A stretch of DNA of 64,000 nucleotides from Microbacterium sp. ET2. GTDB lineage: Bacteria; Actinomycetota; Actinomycetes; Actinomycetales; Microbacteriaceae. Positions 43,384 to 52,224 of this stretch are shown here, in pieces; positions within the stretch are counted from its first letter, which is position 1; every line of letters starts with the position of its first letter. The translations under genes were made by a program, and so were the position numbers. The notes under the pieces were generated by a model. It was not told the DNA's origin. It ran no database searches and saw only the letters and a list, made by a program, of their open reading frames with translations. Location of the stretch: assembly GCF_030347395.1 (NCBI RefSeq), contig NZ_CP128170.1, positions 1,364,001-1,428,000 of the forward strand, in the 5' to 3' direction.

Positions 43384-43810
43384 CACCGTCGCCGACGCGC
43401 GACAAGAGGTCGCCGAGACGGAGGAGCTCCGCCTGAGAGAGCCCGCCGAAGTGCCGACGCATCTCAGCGACGACGCCCGCCTCGAAGGCGTCGACCTCCC
43501 CCCGCGCCGACGGTGAGAGACGGATGACGCGCGAGCGCGCGTCGGTCGGATGCGGCGCCTGCTCGACGAGCCCCGCGCTCTTGAGCCCGTCGACGAGCTG
43601 CGTGACCGCACCGGCGGTGACCCGGAGCCGACCGGCGAGCCGGCTGGGCGTCACGTGCTCGGTGGCGTGCGACAGGAGGAAGAGTGCCTCGAGCTGCGAC
43701 GCCGTCAGCGTCAGCGCGGCGAAAGGTCGCCGCCGGGCGTCGCCGAGCAGCCGCCCCGCTGACACGACCCCCTCGAGCACCCGGCCGATCGCGGTGTCGC
43801 GGTCATCCAT
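43361..43810 (-). CDS. MarR-family transcriptional regulator
   Basis: A 149-residue MarR protein with winged helix TPSRLAGRLRVTAGAVTQLV and wing VEQAPHPTDARSRVIRLS. It starts 2 bp after the NmrA-like gene's stop and is transcribed with it. A candidate operator CTTTAG-CGA-CTGAAG (44456-44470) lies upstream of that gene. It probably controls the NmrA-like reductase and perhaps the divergent ROK kinase. Confidence 0.87.
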   Translation of the reverse strand: MDDRDTAIGRVLEGVVSAGRLLGDARRRPFAALTLTASQLEALFLLSHATEHVTPSRLAGRLRVTAGAVTQLVDGLKSAGLVEQAPHPTDARSRVIRLSPSARGEVDAFEAGVVAEMRRHFGGLSQAELLRLGDLLSRVGDGVSPQREG

Positions 43811-43812
43811 CC

Positions 43813-44448
43813 TCAGGCACTCACGAACGGCATCGTCCCGACGAACGTCCGATCGTCCACCTGCGTGAGGAGGAAGTCCGCGAGGTCGTCGCGACTGATC
43901 TGCGTGCTCGCGTTCACGCCGACCCACCCGACGCGGTGACTGCCGGTTCCGGGCTTCTCGGTGAGCCGGGGGCCGCGCACGACCGTCCAATCGAGTCCCG
44001 ATGCGCGCAGCACGGCGAGGTGGCCCCGCGCGTCGGCGAGCACACGACCCGAGAGCGCCTGCAGAAGCAGCAGGATGACGCGGTCCGCCGCCTTGGGACG
44101 GTCGTGCTCGTCGTCGCGCAGCCCGCCACCCGAGAGGGTGACGATGCGGCTGACACCGGCCGCGCGCATCGCCTCGACGATCACGTGGGTGCCGTCGGTC
44201 TGCAGGGTGGGGGGTGAGCCTTTCACCTGACCGAACAGGCTGAACACGACGTCGGCGCTCTGCACCGTCTCGGCGACCGCAGCGGGGTCACGGACGTCAC
44301 CGCGGAGGACGGTGAGACGCGGGGAGGTCACGGAGAGCTTCGCACGGTCGCGAACGAGGGAGCGGACGGTGTGGCCGGCAGCCAAAGCGCGATCGAGCAC
44401 GCGCCCGCCGGTCTTGCCCGTGGCGCCGAACAGAACGATGGTGGCCAT
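43813..44448 (-). CDS. NAD(P)H-binding NmrA/BVR-B-like protein
   Basis: A 211-residue atypical SDR with the N-terminal motif VLFGATGKTGGRVLDRAL and VTLSGGG at the active-site strand. Such proteins act as NAD(P)H-dependent flavin or biliverdin-type reductases or as redox sensors; no substrate is clear here. It forms an operon with the downstream MarR gene and is divergent from the ROK kinase gene, with 53 bp between starts. Confidence 0.85.
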   Translation of the reverse strand: MATIVLFGATGKTGGRVLDRALAAGHTVRSLVRDRAKLSVTSPRLTVLRGDVRDPAAVAETVQSADVVFSLFGQVKGSPPTLQTDGTHVIVEAMRAAGVSRIVTLSGGGLRDDEHDRPKAADRVILLLLQALSGRVLADARGHLAVLRASGLDWTVVRGPRLTEKPGTGSHRVGWVGVNASTQISRDDLADFLLTQVDDRTFVGTMPFVSA

Positions 44449-44455
44449 GGTTTTA

Positions 44456-44470
44456 CTTTAGCGACTGAAG
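44456..44470. promoter_or_regulatory. Putative MarR operator
   Basis: CTTTAG-CGA-CTGAAG is a near-perfect inverted repeat (5 of 6 pairs) 8 bp upstream of the NmrA-like start and 32 bp from the ROK kinase start. Its position suits autoregulation by the MarR protein. Confidence 0.4.
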
Positions 44471-44501
44471 CACATGGCAGGGCGATAGCGTGTCAGGCGT
44501 G

Positions 44502-45431
44502 ATGGATGATCTGATCCTGGCTGTCGACCTCGGGGGCACCAAGGCCGAGGCCGCGCTCGTTTCGGTCGATGAGCAGCGACGCGGATCTGTGGTGCCCGGC
44601 TCCCGGCACCGCGAGTCGACCGGACGCTCCATCGACGTCGACACGCTGGTGGGCGTCATCCGATCCCTTGTCATGAAGACCCGGGATGCGGCATCCCGGC
44701 CCATCACGGGCGCCGGCGTGGGCGCCGCCGGACCGATCGATCTCCTCCGCGGGACCGTCAGCCCGCTCAACATGCCGGCGATCGATGACTTCCCTCTGCG
44801 CGATCTGGTCGAGAATGCCGCGGGCGTCCCCACGACGCTGCGCTTGGACGGCACGTGCATCGCTCTGGCCGAGCACTGGCTCGGCGAGACGCGCGGGGCG
44901 ACCACATCCCTGGGCATGGTGGTCTCGACCGGAGTGGGAGGAGGCCTCATTGTGGACGGCCGACTCCTCTCGGGGACCACGGGCAACGCCGGGCACATCG
45001 GTCAGATCCACATCGCCGACCCGATCGGAGAAGACGCCGGTCGGCACGGGTCGACGCTGGAGGAGACCGCATCCGGCCCCGCGACCGTCGCATGGGCTCG
45101 GCGACACGGGTGGCGCGGCGGAACCGGCGAGGACCTCGCCGCCGCGGTCGCCGCCGGCGACCCCACCGCCGACGCCGCGACCCGGCGCTCGGCCGAGGCG
45201 GTCGGGCAGGCGATCGCGAGCGTCGCGGCCCTCATCGACCTCGACGTTGCGGCGATCGGAGGCGGGTTCTCGCGCGTGCGCCCGGATTACCTCGACCTCG
45301 TCGATGCCGCCGTCACCATGTGGACCGCGCTCCCCCGCACTCGGCCTGTCATGGTGCGCCCGTCGGGGCTGTCGGCCGACGGACCGCTCCTCGGCGCCGC
45401 GGCGCTGCGCGCCCGGGCCGACCTGCTCTGA
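44502..45431 (+). CDS. ROK-family sugar kinase
   Basis: A 309-residue ROK protein with no DNA-binding domain, so it is probably a sugar kinase. The phosphate motif is LAVDLGGTKAEAALVS, and the sugar/ATP regions include STGVGGGLIVDGRLLSG and NAGHIGQIHI. The His of the GHxxx motif is present, but the usual CxCGxxGC zinc motif is replaced by GEDAGRHGSTLEETASG. Glucokinase or another hexose kinase is likely. GTG starts at 44490 or 44499 are also possible. It has no obvious operon partner. Confidence 0.82.
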   Translation: MDDLILAVDLGGTKAEAALVSVDEQRRGSVVPGSRHRESTGRSIDVDTLVGVIRSLVMKTRDAASRPITGAGVGAAGPIDLLRGTVSPLNMPAIDDFPLRDLVENAAGVPTTLRLDGTCIALAEHWLGETRGATTSLGMVVSTGVGGGLIVDGRLLSGTTGNAGHIGQIHIADPIGEDAGRHGSTLEETASGPATVAWARRHGWRGGTGEDLAAAVAAGDPTADAATRRSAEAVGQAIASVAALIDLDVAAIGGGFSRVRPDYLDLVDAAVTMWTALPRTRPVMVRPSGLSADGPLLGAAALRARADLL

Positions 45432-45549
45432 CGCGGCCAGGCGCGCCCGGCCACCCGTCATCCGTCGAGGGTGTGTCGGGCGTGCGGGCGAGCGCGCAAG
45501 GGCGGTCGCGGCGGCGGCGGGCGTCATCCGCGCCCACCTCTTCGTTCGT

Positions 45550-45598
45550 CCGTCACATACGTACGCCTGGGGGGCACCTGGCCGTACATATGCGACGG
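45550..45598 (-). terminator. Hairpin downstream of the paaABCDE operon
   Basis: Arms 45550-45565 and 45583-45598 pair over 16 positions with two exceptions, both of which become G-U pairs when read on the minus-strand transcript. It lies about 100 bp past the paaE stop and fits a terminator for that operon. The rest of the 268-bp gap holds only the poly-G run. Confidence 0.5.
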
Positions 45599-45648
45599 AT
45601 GAACGGGGGTGGGCGTGTCCCGGGGCGCACGGAGGCGGGCGAGCCGCC

Positions 45649-45667
45649 GGGGGGGGGGGGGGGGGGG
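45649..45667. repeat. Homopolymer of 19 G
   Basis: An uninterrupted run of 19 G is followed by AGGGG, between the ROK kinase and paaE genes. It is read as poly-C in the 3' untranslated region of the paa transcript. It is prone to slippage and to sequencing error, so its length is uncertain. Confidence 0.9.
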
Positions 45668-45699
45668 AGGGGATGACGCCGGTGCGGAGCGTCCGAGAC

Positions 45700-46857
45700 T
45701 CACACGTCGTAGTCGACGACGACCCGCTCGGTCGTGGGGCGGGACTGGCAGGTGAGGATGTACCCGGCGGCGATCTCGTCCGGCTCGAGCGCGTAGTTCT
45801 CGTCCATGGTGACGGCGCCGTCGACGAGGCGCGCGCGACAGGTGCCGCACACGCCGCCTGAGCACGAGTACGGCGCGTCGGGGCGCACCCGCAGGGCTGC
45901 GGCGAGAACCGTCTCGCGCGCATGAACCGGCGACGCGACGCTCGCGCTCTGACCGTCGAGCCGCAGGTCGATGCGGTGCACGGGCTCGTCCGCCCGCGGG
46001 CGCGGGGGTCGGGCGACCGGCGAGGCCGGGGAACCTCCGGCGCCGGTCGTGAACAGCTCGAACCTCACGTGCTCGCGCGGCACCCCGGCATCCGAGAGCG
46101 CTGTCCGGCACCGGTCGACCAACTCCAGCGGCCCGCACAGGAACCACTCGTCCACCGTCTCCGGCAGCACGACGTGCGAGAGGAGCCCCCGGATGCGCTC
46201 GTCATCGAGGCGTCCCGACAGGAGGGGCGCCGACCGCTCCTCGCGGGAGAAGACGTGGTGCACCGCGAGCCGGGTCGGGTAGCGGTCTTTCAGGTCGGCG
46301 AGGTCGTCGAGGAACATGACGTCCGCCGACGAGCGGTTGGCGTACACCAGCGTGAACCGCGACGACGTCGATCTGCCGAGCACCGCGGTGGCGAGCGCCA
46401 TGATCGGAGTGATGCCCGACCCCGCGGCGATCCCGACGACGTGGGCGACGTCGAGCTCGGCGAGCGAGGAGGTGAAGGACCCCTGCGGACTCATCACGTC
46501 GATGCGGTCGCCCGGGTGGAGGCCGGTCTGCGCCCACGTCGAGAACCGGCCGCCCGCGTCGCGCTTGATCGCGACGCTGATCGACCCGCGGGCGGGCGGC
46601 CGACACAGCGAGTACGACCGGCGAACCTCCTCGCCGTCGAGGTGTGCGCGCAGCGCGACATGCTGACCGGGGAGGAACGCGTACTCGTCGTCGAGCTCTG
46701 GCGGCACGGCGAAAGTCACCTCGACCGCGTCGTCGGTGAGCCTGCGCACCCCGCTCACCGCGAGGGTGTGGAAGCGGGCGCGGCGGCGAGCTCCCCCGCC
46801 GCGGGCGTTGGCGAGGAGGGTCTCGGCGACGTCGTCGGTCGCCCGGGCGGTGGTCAC
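45700..46857 (-). CDS. paaE: Phenylacetyl-CoA epoxidase reductase subunit PaaE
   Basis: A 385-residue flavin/iron-sulfur reductase that passes electrons from NADPH to the PaaAC oxygenase forming ring-1,2-epoxyphenylacetyl-CoA. The FAD/NAD(P) module spans about 28-265 with the FAD motif RRSYSLCR and NAD(P) region IAAGSGITPIMALA. The plant-type 2Fe-2S domain spans about 290-385, with Cys332, Cys337, Cys340 (YSCSGGVCGTC) and Cys370. It is last in the operon, 10 bp after paaD, with a GTG start. Confidence 0.95.
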   Translation of the reverse strand: MTTARATDDVAETLLANARGGGARRRARFHTLAVSGVRRLTDDAVEVTFAVPPELDDEYAFLPGQHVALRAHLDGEEVRRSYSLCRPPARGSISVAIKRDAGGRFSTWAQTGLHPGDRIDVMSPQGSFTSSLAELDVAHVVGIAAGSGITPIMALATAVLGRSTSSRFTLVYANRSSADVMFLDDLADLKDRYPTRLAVHHVFSREERSAPLLSGRLDDERIRGLLSHVVLPETVDEWFLCGPLELVDRCRTALSDAGVPREHVRFELFTTGAGGSPASPVARPPRPRADEPVHRIDLRLDGQSASVASPVHARETVLAAALRVRPDAPYSCSGGVCGTCRARLVDGAVTMDENYALEPDEIAAGYILTCQSRPTTERVVVDYDV

Positions 46858-46867
46858 GGGGCGCTCC

Positions 46868-47386
46868 TCAGTGGACCTTGAAGTGGTCGAACGGCTCGCC
46901 GCATTCCTGGCACTCGTACAGCGCCTTGCACGCCGTCGACCCGAATCGCGACACCTCGCGCGTGTGCAGCGTCCCGCAGCGTGGACACGCCACCCCGAGT
47001 ATGACCGGGATCGGGCCGCGCACCGCCGCGCGGCCGGTGGGCGGGGCGATGCCGTAGGCGCGCAGCTTGGCCTTTCCGTCCTCGCTCATCCAGTCCGTCG
47101 TCCATGCGGGGGCGAGGGTCAGGCGCACATCGACGCGGGCGAAGCCCGCACCGGTGAGGGCCAGCACGACATCGTCGCGGATCGCGTCGACCGCGGGGCA
47201 TCCGGAATAGGTCGGGGTGAGCGTCACCGTCACGGTGTCGCCGTCGACCCCGACGTCGCGGAGGATGCCGAGGTCGGCGATCGTGAGCACCGGCACCTCG
47301 GGGTCGGCGACCGCACCGGCGATCCGCCGAGCGGTGTCGACATCCGGCGCGGGGCGAGCGCCGGGGGCGTCACGGACGCTCACCAC
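46868..47386 (-). CDS. paaD: Phenylacetyl-CoA epoxidase assembly protein PaaD
   Basis: A 172-residue PaaD protein. The N-terminal MIP18/DUF59 domain contains DPEVPVLTIADLGILRDV and the conserved PTYSGCPA cysteine. The C-terminal zinc-binding tail has CPRCGT ... CKALYECQECGEPF. It is thought to help assemble or maintain the iron sites of the epoxidase. It overlaps paaC slightly and uses one of two adjacent GTG starts (47386 or 47383). Confidence 0.95.
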   Translation of the reverse strand: MVSVRDAPGARPAPDVDTARRIAGAVADPEVPVLTIADLGILRDVGVDGDTVTVTLTPTYSGCPAVDAIRDDVVLALTGAGFARVDVRLTLAPAWTTDWMSEDGKAKLRAYGIAPPTGRAAVRGPIPVILGVACPRCGTLHTREVSRFGSTACKALYECQECGEPFDHFKVH

Positions 47387-48252
47387 GTCGCTCCCGGGTG
47401 CGCACGGGCGAGCACCTGCATCTCGGTGAGAATCGCGCCGAGAGCGGGGAACGGGGTGCCGCGGCGGCCGCCTCCGCTCGAAGCCGCGACGTCGGGGCGC
47501 TCGAGCTCGGCCTCGGCGAAGACGGCGTCGAGCACCCGGTCGACCTCATCGCGCAGCGCCGACGGCCGCACCGCGATGCCGTCGAGTCGGTCGGTCAGGG
47601 GCTCGTCGCGCAAGAGCTCGTCGACATACGGCCAGATGTCCGAGACGGCCACGACCATGCGGCGCCTCGACTCCTCGGTGCCGCCGGCGAGCCGAAGGGT
47701 CCACTGCACAGCGTGGTCGCGGTGATACTCGACCTCTTTCACCGCCTTGGCGGCGATCGCCGACAGCGTCGCATCGGCCGAGGATTGCAGGGCGGAGTAG
47801 AGCGCGAACTGGTAGCTCGCAGCGACGAGCTGGCGGGCGATCGTGTGCGCGAAGTCGCCGTTCGGCTGGCAGAAGAGCCACGCAGAGCGGAACTGACGGT
47901 CGTCGCGCCAGAACGCCAGATCGTCTTCGCTGCGGCCGTCGGCGGTGCCCGCGTAGCGCAGGAGCGAACGGGCGTGGCCGAGCTGGTCGAGCGCGATGTT
48001 CGCCAGCGCCACGTCCTCCTCCAGCTCGGGGGACCGAGCCACCCACTGCATCAGCTGCTGCGAGAGGATCAGGGCGTCATCACCCAGCCACAGTGCGTAA
48101 TCGGCGACGTCGCGCGTGGCCGGCGCGGTGACTCCACCGAGCAGCTCGGCGGCGAGCTCCTGCTCGACGACCTCGACATGCGGACGAGGCTCGACGCGCG
48201 GATGAGGCTCGACGAGCGGATGAGGCTCGACGAGCGGACGCGGATCGGTCAC
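47380..48252 (-). CDS. paaC: Phenylacetyl-CoA epoxidase structural subunit PaaC
   Basis: A 290-residue ferritin-like subunit that forms the core of the epoxidase with PaaA. Helical motifs include DVALANIALDQLGHARSLLR and AVKEVEYHRDHAVQWTLRLA. In PaaC the diiron site is not catalytic. The N-terminus is extended by a six-residue repeat (PLVEPH twice, then PRVEPR), encoded by an 18-bp tandem repeat at 48181-48234. This extension is unusual and probably disordered. The GTG start overlaps the paaB stop as GTGA. Confidence 0.94.
   Translation of the reverse strand: MTDPRPLVEPHPLVEPHPRVEPRPHVEVVEQELAAELLGGVTAPATRDVADYALWLGDDALILSQQLMQWVARSPELEEDVALANIALDQLGHARSLLRYAGTADGRSEDDLAFWRDDRQFRSAWLFCQPNGDFAHTIARQLVAASYQFALYSALQSSADATLSAIAAKAVKEVEYHRDHAVQWTLRLAGGTEESRRRMVVAVSDIWPYVDELLRDEPLTDRLDGIAVRPSALRDEVDRVLDAVFAEAELERPDVAASSGGGRRGTPFPALGAILTEMQVLARAHPGATW
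48181..48234. repeat. 18-bp tandem repeat within paaC
   Basis: Three 18-bp units (48181-48198, 48199-48216, 48217-48234), the last two identical, encode the repeated PxVEPx motif at the PaaC N-terminus. Copy number could change by slippage without breaking the frame. Confidence 0.8.
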
Positions 48253-48554
48253 AGGTGCGGCACCCCCTCGGAGGCGGTGTAGTACGACGCGTGGCGGAAG
48301 TTCTTCCCCGACGCCGACTCGAAGAACGCCCCCTTCGCATCCGGGTCGCTCGTGGTGATCGCCTCGGCGGGCACCACCCAGACCGATGTGCCCTCACCCC
48401 GCCGCGTGTAGAGATCGCGCGCGTTGCGCAGCGCCAGCTCGGGGTCGGGAGCGTGGAGCGAGCCGACGTGCACGTGACCGAGGCCACGCCCCGAGCGGAC
48501 GAACACCTCGAACATCGGCCAGCTCTCGCGGTCGGAGGATCCCGGGGTCGGCAT
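48249..48554 (-). CDS. paaB: Phenylacetyl-CoA epoxidase subunit PaaB
   Basis: A 101-residue PaaB protein, a small subunit that bridges PaaAC dimers. It contains FEVFVRSGRGLGHVHVGSLH, DPELALRNARDLYTRRGEG and SVWVVPAEAI, all typical of the family. The ATG at 48554 shares a base with the paaA stop (TGATG), and its own stop overlaps paaC by GTGA. Confidence 0.95.
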   Translation of the reverse strand: MPTPGSSDRESWPMFEVFVRSGRGLGHVHVGSLHAPDPELALRNARDLYTRRGEGTSVWVVPAEAITTSDPDAKGAFFESASGKNFRHASYYTASEGVPHL

Positions 48555-49531
48555 CACGCCACCGCCGCATCGGTGGTCGAGCGAGTGGAGCGAGACGAAA
48601 CCGCCGCCTCGCGCTTCTGCGCGTAGGCCGCCGCAGCCTCGCGCACCCACGCGCCGTCGTCATGCGCGGCCTTCCGATGGCGCAGCCGTTCGGCGTTGAG
48701 CGGGCCCCGGCCGGCGAGCACCTCGCGGAACTCGTCCCAGTCCAGCTCTCCCGTGTGCCAGCGCTGCGCCTCCTCGTCCCACCGGAGCTCGGGATCGGGC
48801 AGGGTGACACCCAGGATCTCCGCCTGCGGCACCAGCATCCCGATGAAGCGCTGACGCAGGTCGTCATTCGAAAAGCGCTTGATCTTCCACGCCATCGACT
48901 GCGCCGAGTTGGGAGAGGCGTCGTCAGGTGGACCGAACATCATCAGTGACGGCCAATACCAGCGGTTCACCGCGTCCTGGGCCATCCGCCGCTGCTCTGC
49001 CGTGCCCTGCATGAGGGTGAGGAGGATCTCGAACCCCTGCCGCTGGTGGAACGACTCCTCCTTGCAGATGCGCACCATCGCGCGCCCGTAAGGTCCGTAC
49101 GACGCCCGGCAGAGCGGTACCTGGTTGCAGATCGCCGCCCCGTCGACGAGCCAGCCGATGGCGCCCATGTCGGCCCACGTGGGTGCGGGGTAGTTGAAGA
49201 TCGAGGAGTACTTGGCCGTGCCGTCGATGAGCTGCTGCGTCATCTCGTCGCGGGTGATGCCGAGCGTCTGGGCGGCGCTGTAGAGATACAGGCCGTGCCC
49301 CGCCTCGTCCTGCACCTTGGCCAGCAGGATCGCCTTGCGCTTGAGGCTCGGCGCACGCGTGATCCAGCCGCCCTCGGGCTGCATGCCGATGATCTCGGAG
49401 TGCGCGTGCTGCGAGATCTGGCGGATGAGGGTGCGCCGGTAGGCATCGGGCATCCAGTCACGGGGCTCGATGCGCTGATCGGCGGCGATGAGCGCATCGA
49501 AGTGCTGCTCCTCGGCGGTGAGGTCTGTCAT
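48554..49531 (-). CDS. paaA: Phenylacetyl-CoA epoxidase catalytic subunit PaaA
   Basis: A 325-residue diiron oxygenase subunit. It inserts one oxygen atom of O2 into the ring of phenylacetyl-CoA. Diiron ligands lie in [13 protein letters not shown] and [16 protein letters not shown], in ferritin-like helices. The start has AAAGGAG upstream. The promoter region has a near-copy of a site also found before the enoyl-CoA hydratase operon (49546-49568). The C-terminal 30 residues are Ala/Ser-rich and variable. Confidence 0.96.
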   Translation of the reverse strand: MTDLTAEEQHFDALIAADQRIEPRDWMPDAYRRTLIRQISQHAHSEIIGMQPEGGWITRAPSLKRKAILLAKVQDEAGHGLYLYSAAQTLGITRDEMTQQLIDGTAKYSSIFNYPAPTWADMGAIGWLVDGAAICNQVPLCRASYGPYGRAMVRICKEESFHQRQGFEILLTLMQGTAEQRRMAQDAVNRWYWPSLMMFGPPDDASPNSAQSMAWKIKRFSNDDLRQRFIGMLVPQAEILGVTLPDPELRWDEEAQRWHTGELDWDEFREVLAGRGPLNAERLRHRKAAHDDGAWVREAAAAYAQKREAAVSSRSTRSTTDAAVA

Positions 49532-49545
49532 CGTCGACTCCTTTA

Positions 49546-49568
49546 CAGACCGCTCGTTCAGTAATTCT
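49546..49568 (-). promoter_or_regulatory. Putative PaaR-type operator upstream of paaA
   Basis: CAGACCGCTCGTTCAGTAAT and the next three bases (TCT) are 22 of 23 identical to the site at 53881-53903. It contains a pseudo-palindrome with TGAACG / CGGTCT half-sites, 15 bp from the paaA start. Confidence 0.65.
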
Positions 49569-49610
49569 AAGCGCACGCCGCCCCGACGGCAACCCGCGGT
49601 CCGCGCAGCC

Positions 49611-49738
49611 CCGCTCGCCTGTCGCAATCGGCTACGCCCGACCGCATAACGTGACAGACGAACCACCCGCGCTGCGACCCCACACCGCTCGCCTGTCGCA
49701 ATCGGCTACGCCCGACCGCATAACGTGACAGGCGAGCG
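49611..49738. repeat. Two 47-bp direct repeats with flanking palindrome
   Basis: Exact 47-bp copies lie at 49611-49657 and 49685-49731. The second copy extends into a perfect 12-bp inverted repeat CGCTCGCCTGTC (49686-49697) / GACAGGCGAGCG (49727-49738). The pair fills much of the 224-bp gap between paaI and paaA and may serve as a terminator for the upstream operon. Confidence 0.85.
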
Positions 49739-49755
49739 GATGCCGCGGGCGAGCG

Positions 49756-50154
49756 TCAGGCCTCGTCGAGGCGCCGATCGGTGCGGCGGGCGTGCCCGCG
49801 GAACTCGGCGACCACCGCGCCCTCGGCGTCGGTCACCGTGACGTCGTACAGCCCGGTCCGCCCCCGCGTCACCCGGTGGTGCGCCTCCGCGGTGAGGACG
49901 TCGCCCGGCCGCGTCGAGCGGAAGAAGACGATGTCGGCGCCGACCGACACGGTGACGGGGCCGTCCGGATCGTTGCAGGCGACGGCGAAGGCGGTGTCGG
50001 CGAGGGCGAACACCACGCCGCCGTGCGTGATGGCGAAACCGTTCGTCATGTCGTCGCGCACCGGCATCCGGATGACCGCTCGCCCCGGCTCGTCGACGAC
50101 CACCTCCATGCCGAACGCATGGAAGGTGCGATCGTTCTCGAGCATCCGCCTCAC
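49756..50154 (-). CDS. paaI: Phenylacetate-pathway thioesterase PaaI
   Basis: A 132-residue hot-dog-fold thioesterase. It hydrolyses stalled CoA intermediates, relieving CoA depletion in phenylacetate degradation. Motifs are FAITHGGVVFALADTAFAVA (containing the conserved HGG) and GRTGLYDVTV. The GTG start overlaps the paaZ stop as GTGA. It ends the second operon, followed by the palindromic repeats. Confidence 0.92.
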   Translation of the reverse strand: MRRMLENDRTFHAFGMEVVVDEPGRAVIRMPVRDDMTNGFAITHGGVVFALADTAFAVACNDPDGPVTVSVGADIVFFRSTRPGDVLTAEAHHRVTRGRTGLYDVTVTDAEGAVVAEFRGHARRTDRRLDEA

Positions 50155-52224
50155 ACCGAGGCCCCCTCCTTCGCAACCAGGGTCAGCACATCGTAGGTCG
50201 CGACGATCTCGTCACGCTGGTTGCGGATGACCGCGTCCCAGCGCACCTCGCCGTACTCGTCGGTCTCGCGAGGCGTGATCTGCTTGGCGGTGAGGATGAC
50301 GCGGATCTCATCGCCGGGCGACACCGGCGTGACGAACCGCAGGTTCTCGAGGCCGTAGTTGGCCAGCACCGGGCCGGGCGCAGGGTCGACGAAGAGCCCT
50401 GCGGCCCACGACACCAGCAGGTAGCCGTGCGCGACGCGTCCGGGAAAGAACGGGTTGGCGGCGGCGGCCTCCTCGTCCATGTGGGCGTAGAAGGTGTCTC
50501 CGGTGAACCGGGCGAACGTCTCGATGTCGTCGAGGCCGACTTCCCGCGTCGCGGATTCGACCTGGTCGCCGATCCGCAGTTCGGCGAGCGACTTGCGGAA
50601 GGGATGCACCCCGCCCGGCTGCGCCTCCGCACCGGCGTGCCACACCCCGGTGAGCGCGGTGAGCATCTCGGGCGAACCCTGCACCGCAGTGCGCTGCATG
50701 TGATGCAGAACCGCGCGGATGCCGCCGAGCTCCTCGCCGCCGCCGGCGCGTCCGGGCCCGCCGTGCACGAGGTGCGGCACGGGCGCGCCGTGCCCGGTGG
50801 AGGTGCGCGCGTTCTCGCGGCTGAGGAAGAGGACGCGACCGTTGAAGGCGGCGATCCGGGTCATGAGACTCCACCGCGACGTCCGGATCGTTCGTCGCGA
50901 CCGAGGTCACCAGCGACCCGCCGCCGCGGTCGACGAGGTCGGCCGCCTCGGCCAGCGAGGCGTAGGGCAGCACACTGGCGACCGGTCCGAACGCCTCGAT
51001 CTCGTGGACGGCCGGCGCCGTCGCATCCTCGAACCCGACCAGGATCGGCGAGACGAACGCGCCCTCGGGCGCGAGCCCGACGGAGCCGTCCGCATGCACG
51101 ACCTCGGTTGCGTCGAGGGATCCGAGGAGGAGCGTCCCCCCGGCATCCTGCAGCGCCCGCACCTGCCGCACCACCTCGTCGCGCTGCTCGAGGGACACCA
51201 CGGGGCCCATCGTGACCCCGGCGGCCCGCGGGTCGCCGATGACGATCCGCTCGGCGATCTTCTCCTCCAGTGCGGTGACGACGGCGTCGACCGACGACGC
51301 GGGAACGATGGCCCGCCGGATCGCGGTGCACTTCTGTCCCGCCTTGGTGGTCATCTCCACCAGCAGCTGCTTCACGTAGGCGTCGAACTCGAGGGTGCCG
51401 GGCGCGGCGTCGGGGCCGAGCACCGAGGCGTTGATCGAGTCGGTCTCGGAGGTGAACCGCACCCCGTCGGGGGTCTGCGCGCGCAGGCGCGCGGCGGTGG
51501 TCGCACTGCCGGTGAACCCGACGAGGTCGCCGAGCCGCAGCGCGCCGAACAGGTCGGGTACCGGGCCGCTCACGAGCTGAAGCGAGCCGGCGGGGAGCCG
51601 TCCGGTCTCGGCGAGCATGCGCACCCACGCCTCGGCGATGTACGCCGTCGGCGAGGCGGGCTTGACCACGGTGGGGACGCCCGCGAGGAAAGCGGGGGCG
51701 AACTTCTCCAGCGCCCCCCAGACGGGGAAGTTGAAGGCGTTGATCTGCACGGCGACGCCGGGAAGGCGCGTGTAGACGTGCCGGCCGAGGAACGATCCGT
51801 CCTTCGAGAGCGGCTCGACCGGCCCGTCGACGTAGACCTTGGCGTTCGGCAGCTCGCGGCGCCCCTTCGAGGAGTAGGTGAACAGCACGCCGATGCCGCC
51901 GTCGACGTCGTTGAGCGAGTCGCGCCTCGTGGATCCGGCGCGCTCGGAGAGGGCGTACAGCTCGTCCTTCCGCTCCTGCAGCACGAGGGCGAACTCCTTC
52001 AGCAGCACCGCCCGCTGGTGGAACGTCAGTGCGCCGAGGCTGTCCTGCCCGACGGTGCGAGCGTGGTCGAGCACGGCGGCGAGATCGAGTCCGCGGGTGC
52101 TCAGGCGCACCACCGGGTCGCCGGTCGAGGCGTCGCGGATCACCGCGGCATCCGGATCCTCTTCCGGCGCCCACCAGCCGTCGCGGATGTAGCTGGGGAG
52201 GATGTCGGTCACGGCGTGCTCCAT
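50151..52224 (-). pseudogene. paaZ: Bifunctional oxepin-CoA hydrolase / aldehyde dehydrogenase PaaZ; 1-base insertion
   Basis: PaaZ opens the oxepin-CoA ring and oxidises the resulting aldehyde. The N-terminal aldehyde dehydrogenase domain has [29 protein letters not shown] and the catalytic Cys in [12 protein letters not shown]. The frame breaks at about 50867, just past [16 protein letters not shown]. The rest continues in the next frame as [20 protein letters not shown] and then a C-terminal MaoC hydratase domain (GDTFYAHMDE, FPGRVAHGYLLVSW). One extra base explains it; the corrected protein is about 690 residues, the normal PaaZ length. A GTG at 52212, overlapping paaH as GTGA, is an alternative start. 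It may be an error or a real lesion that would block the pathway. Confidence 0.9.
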
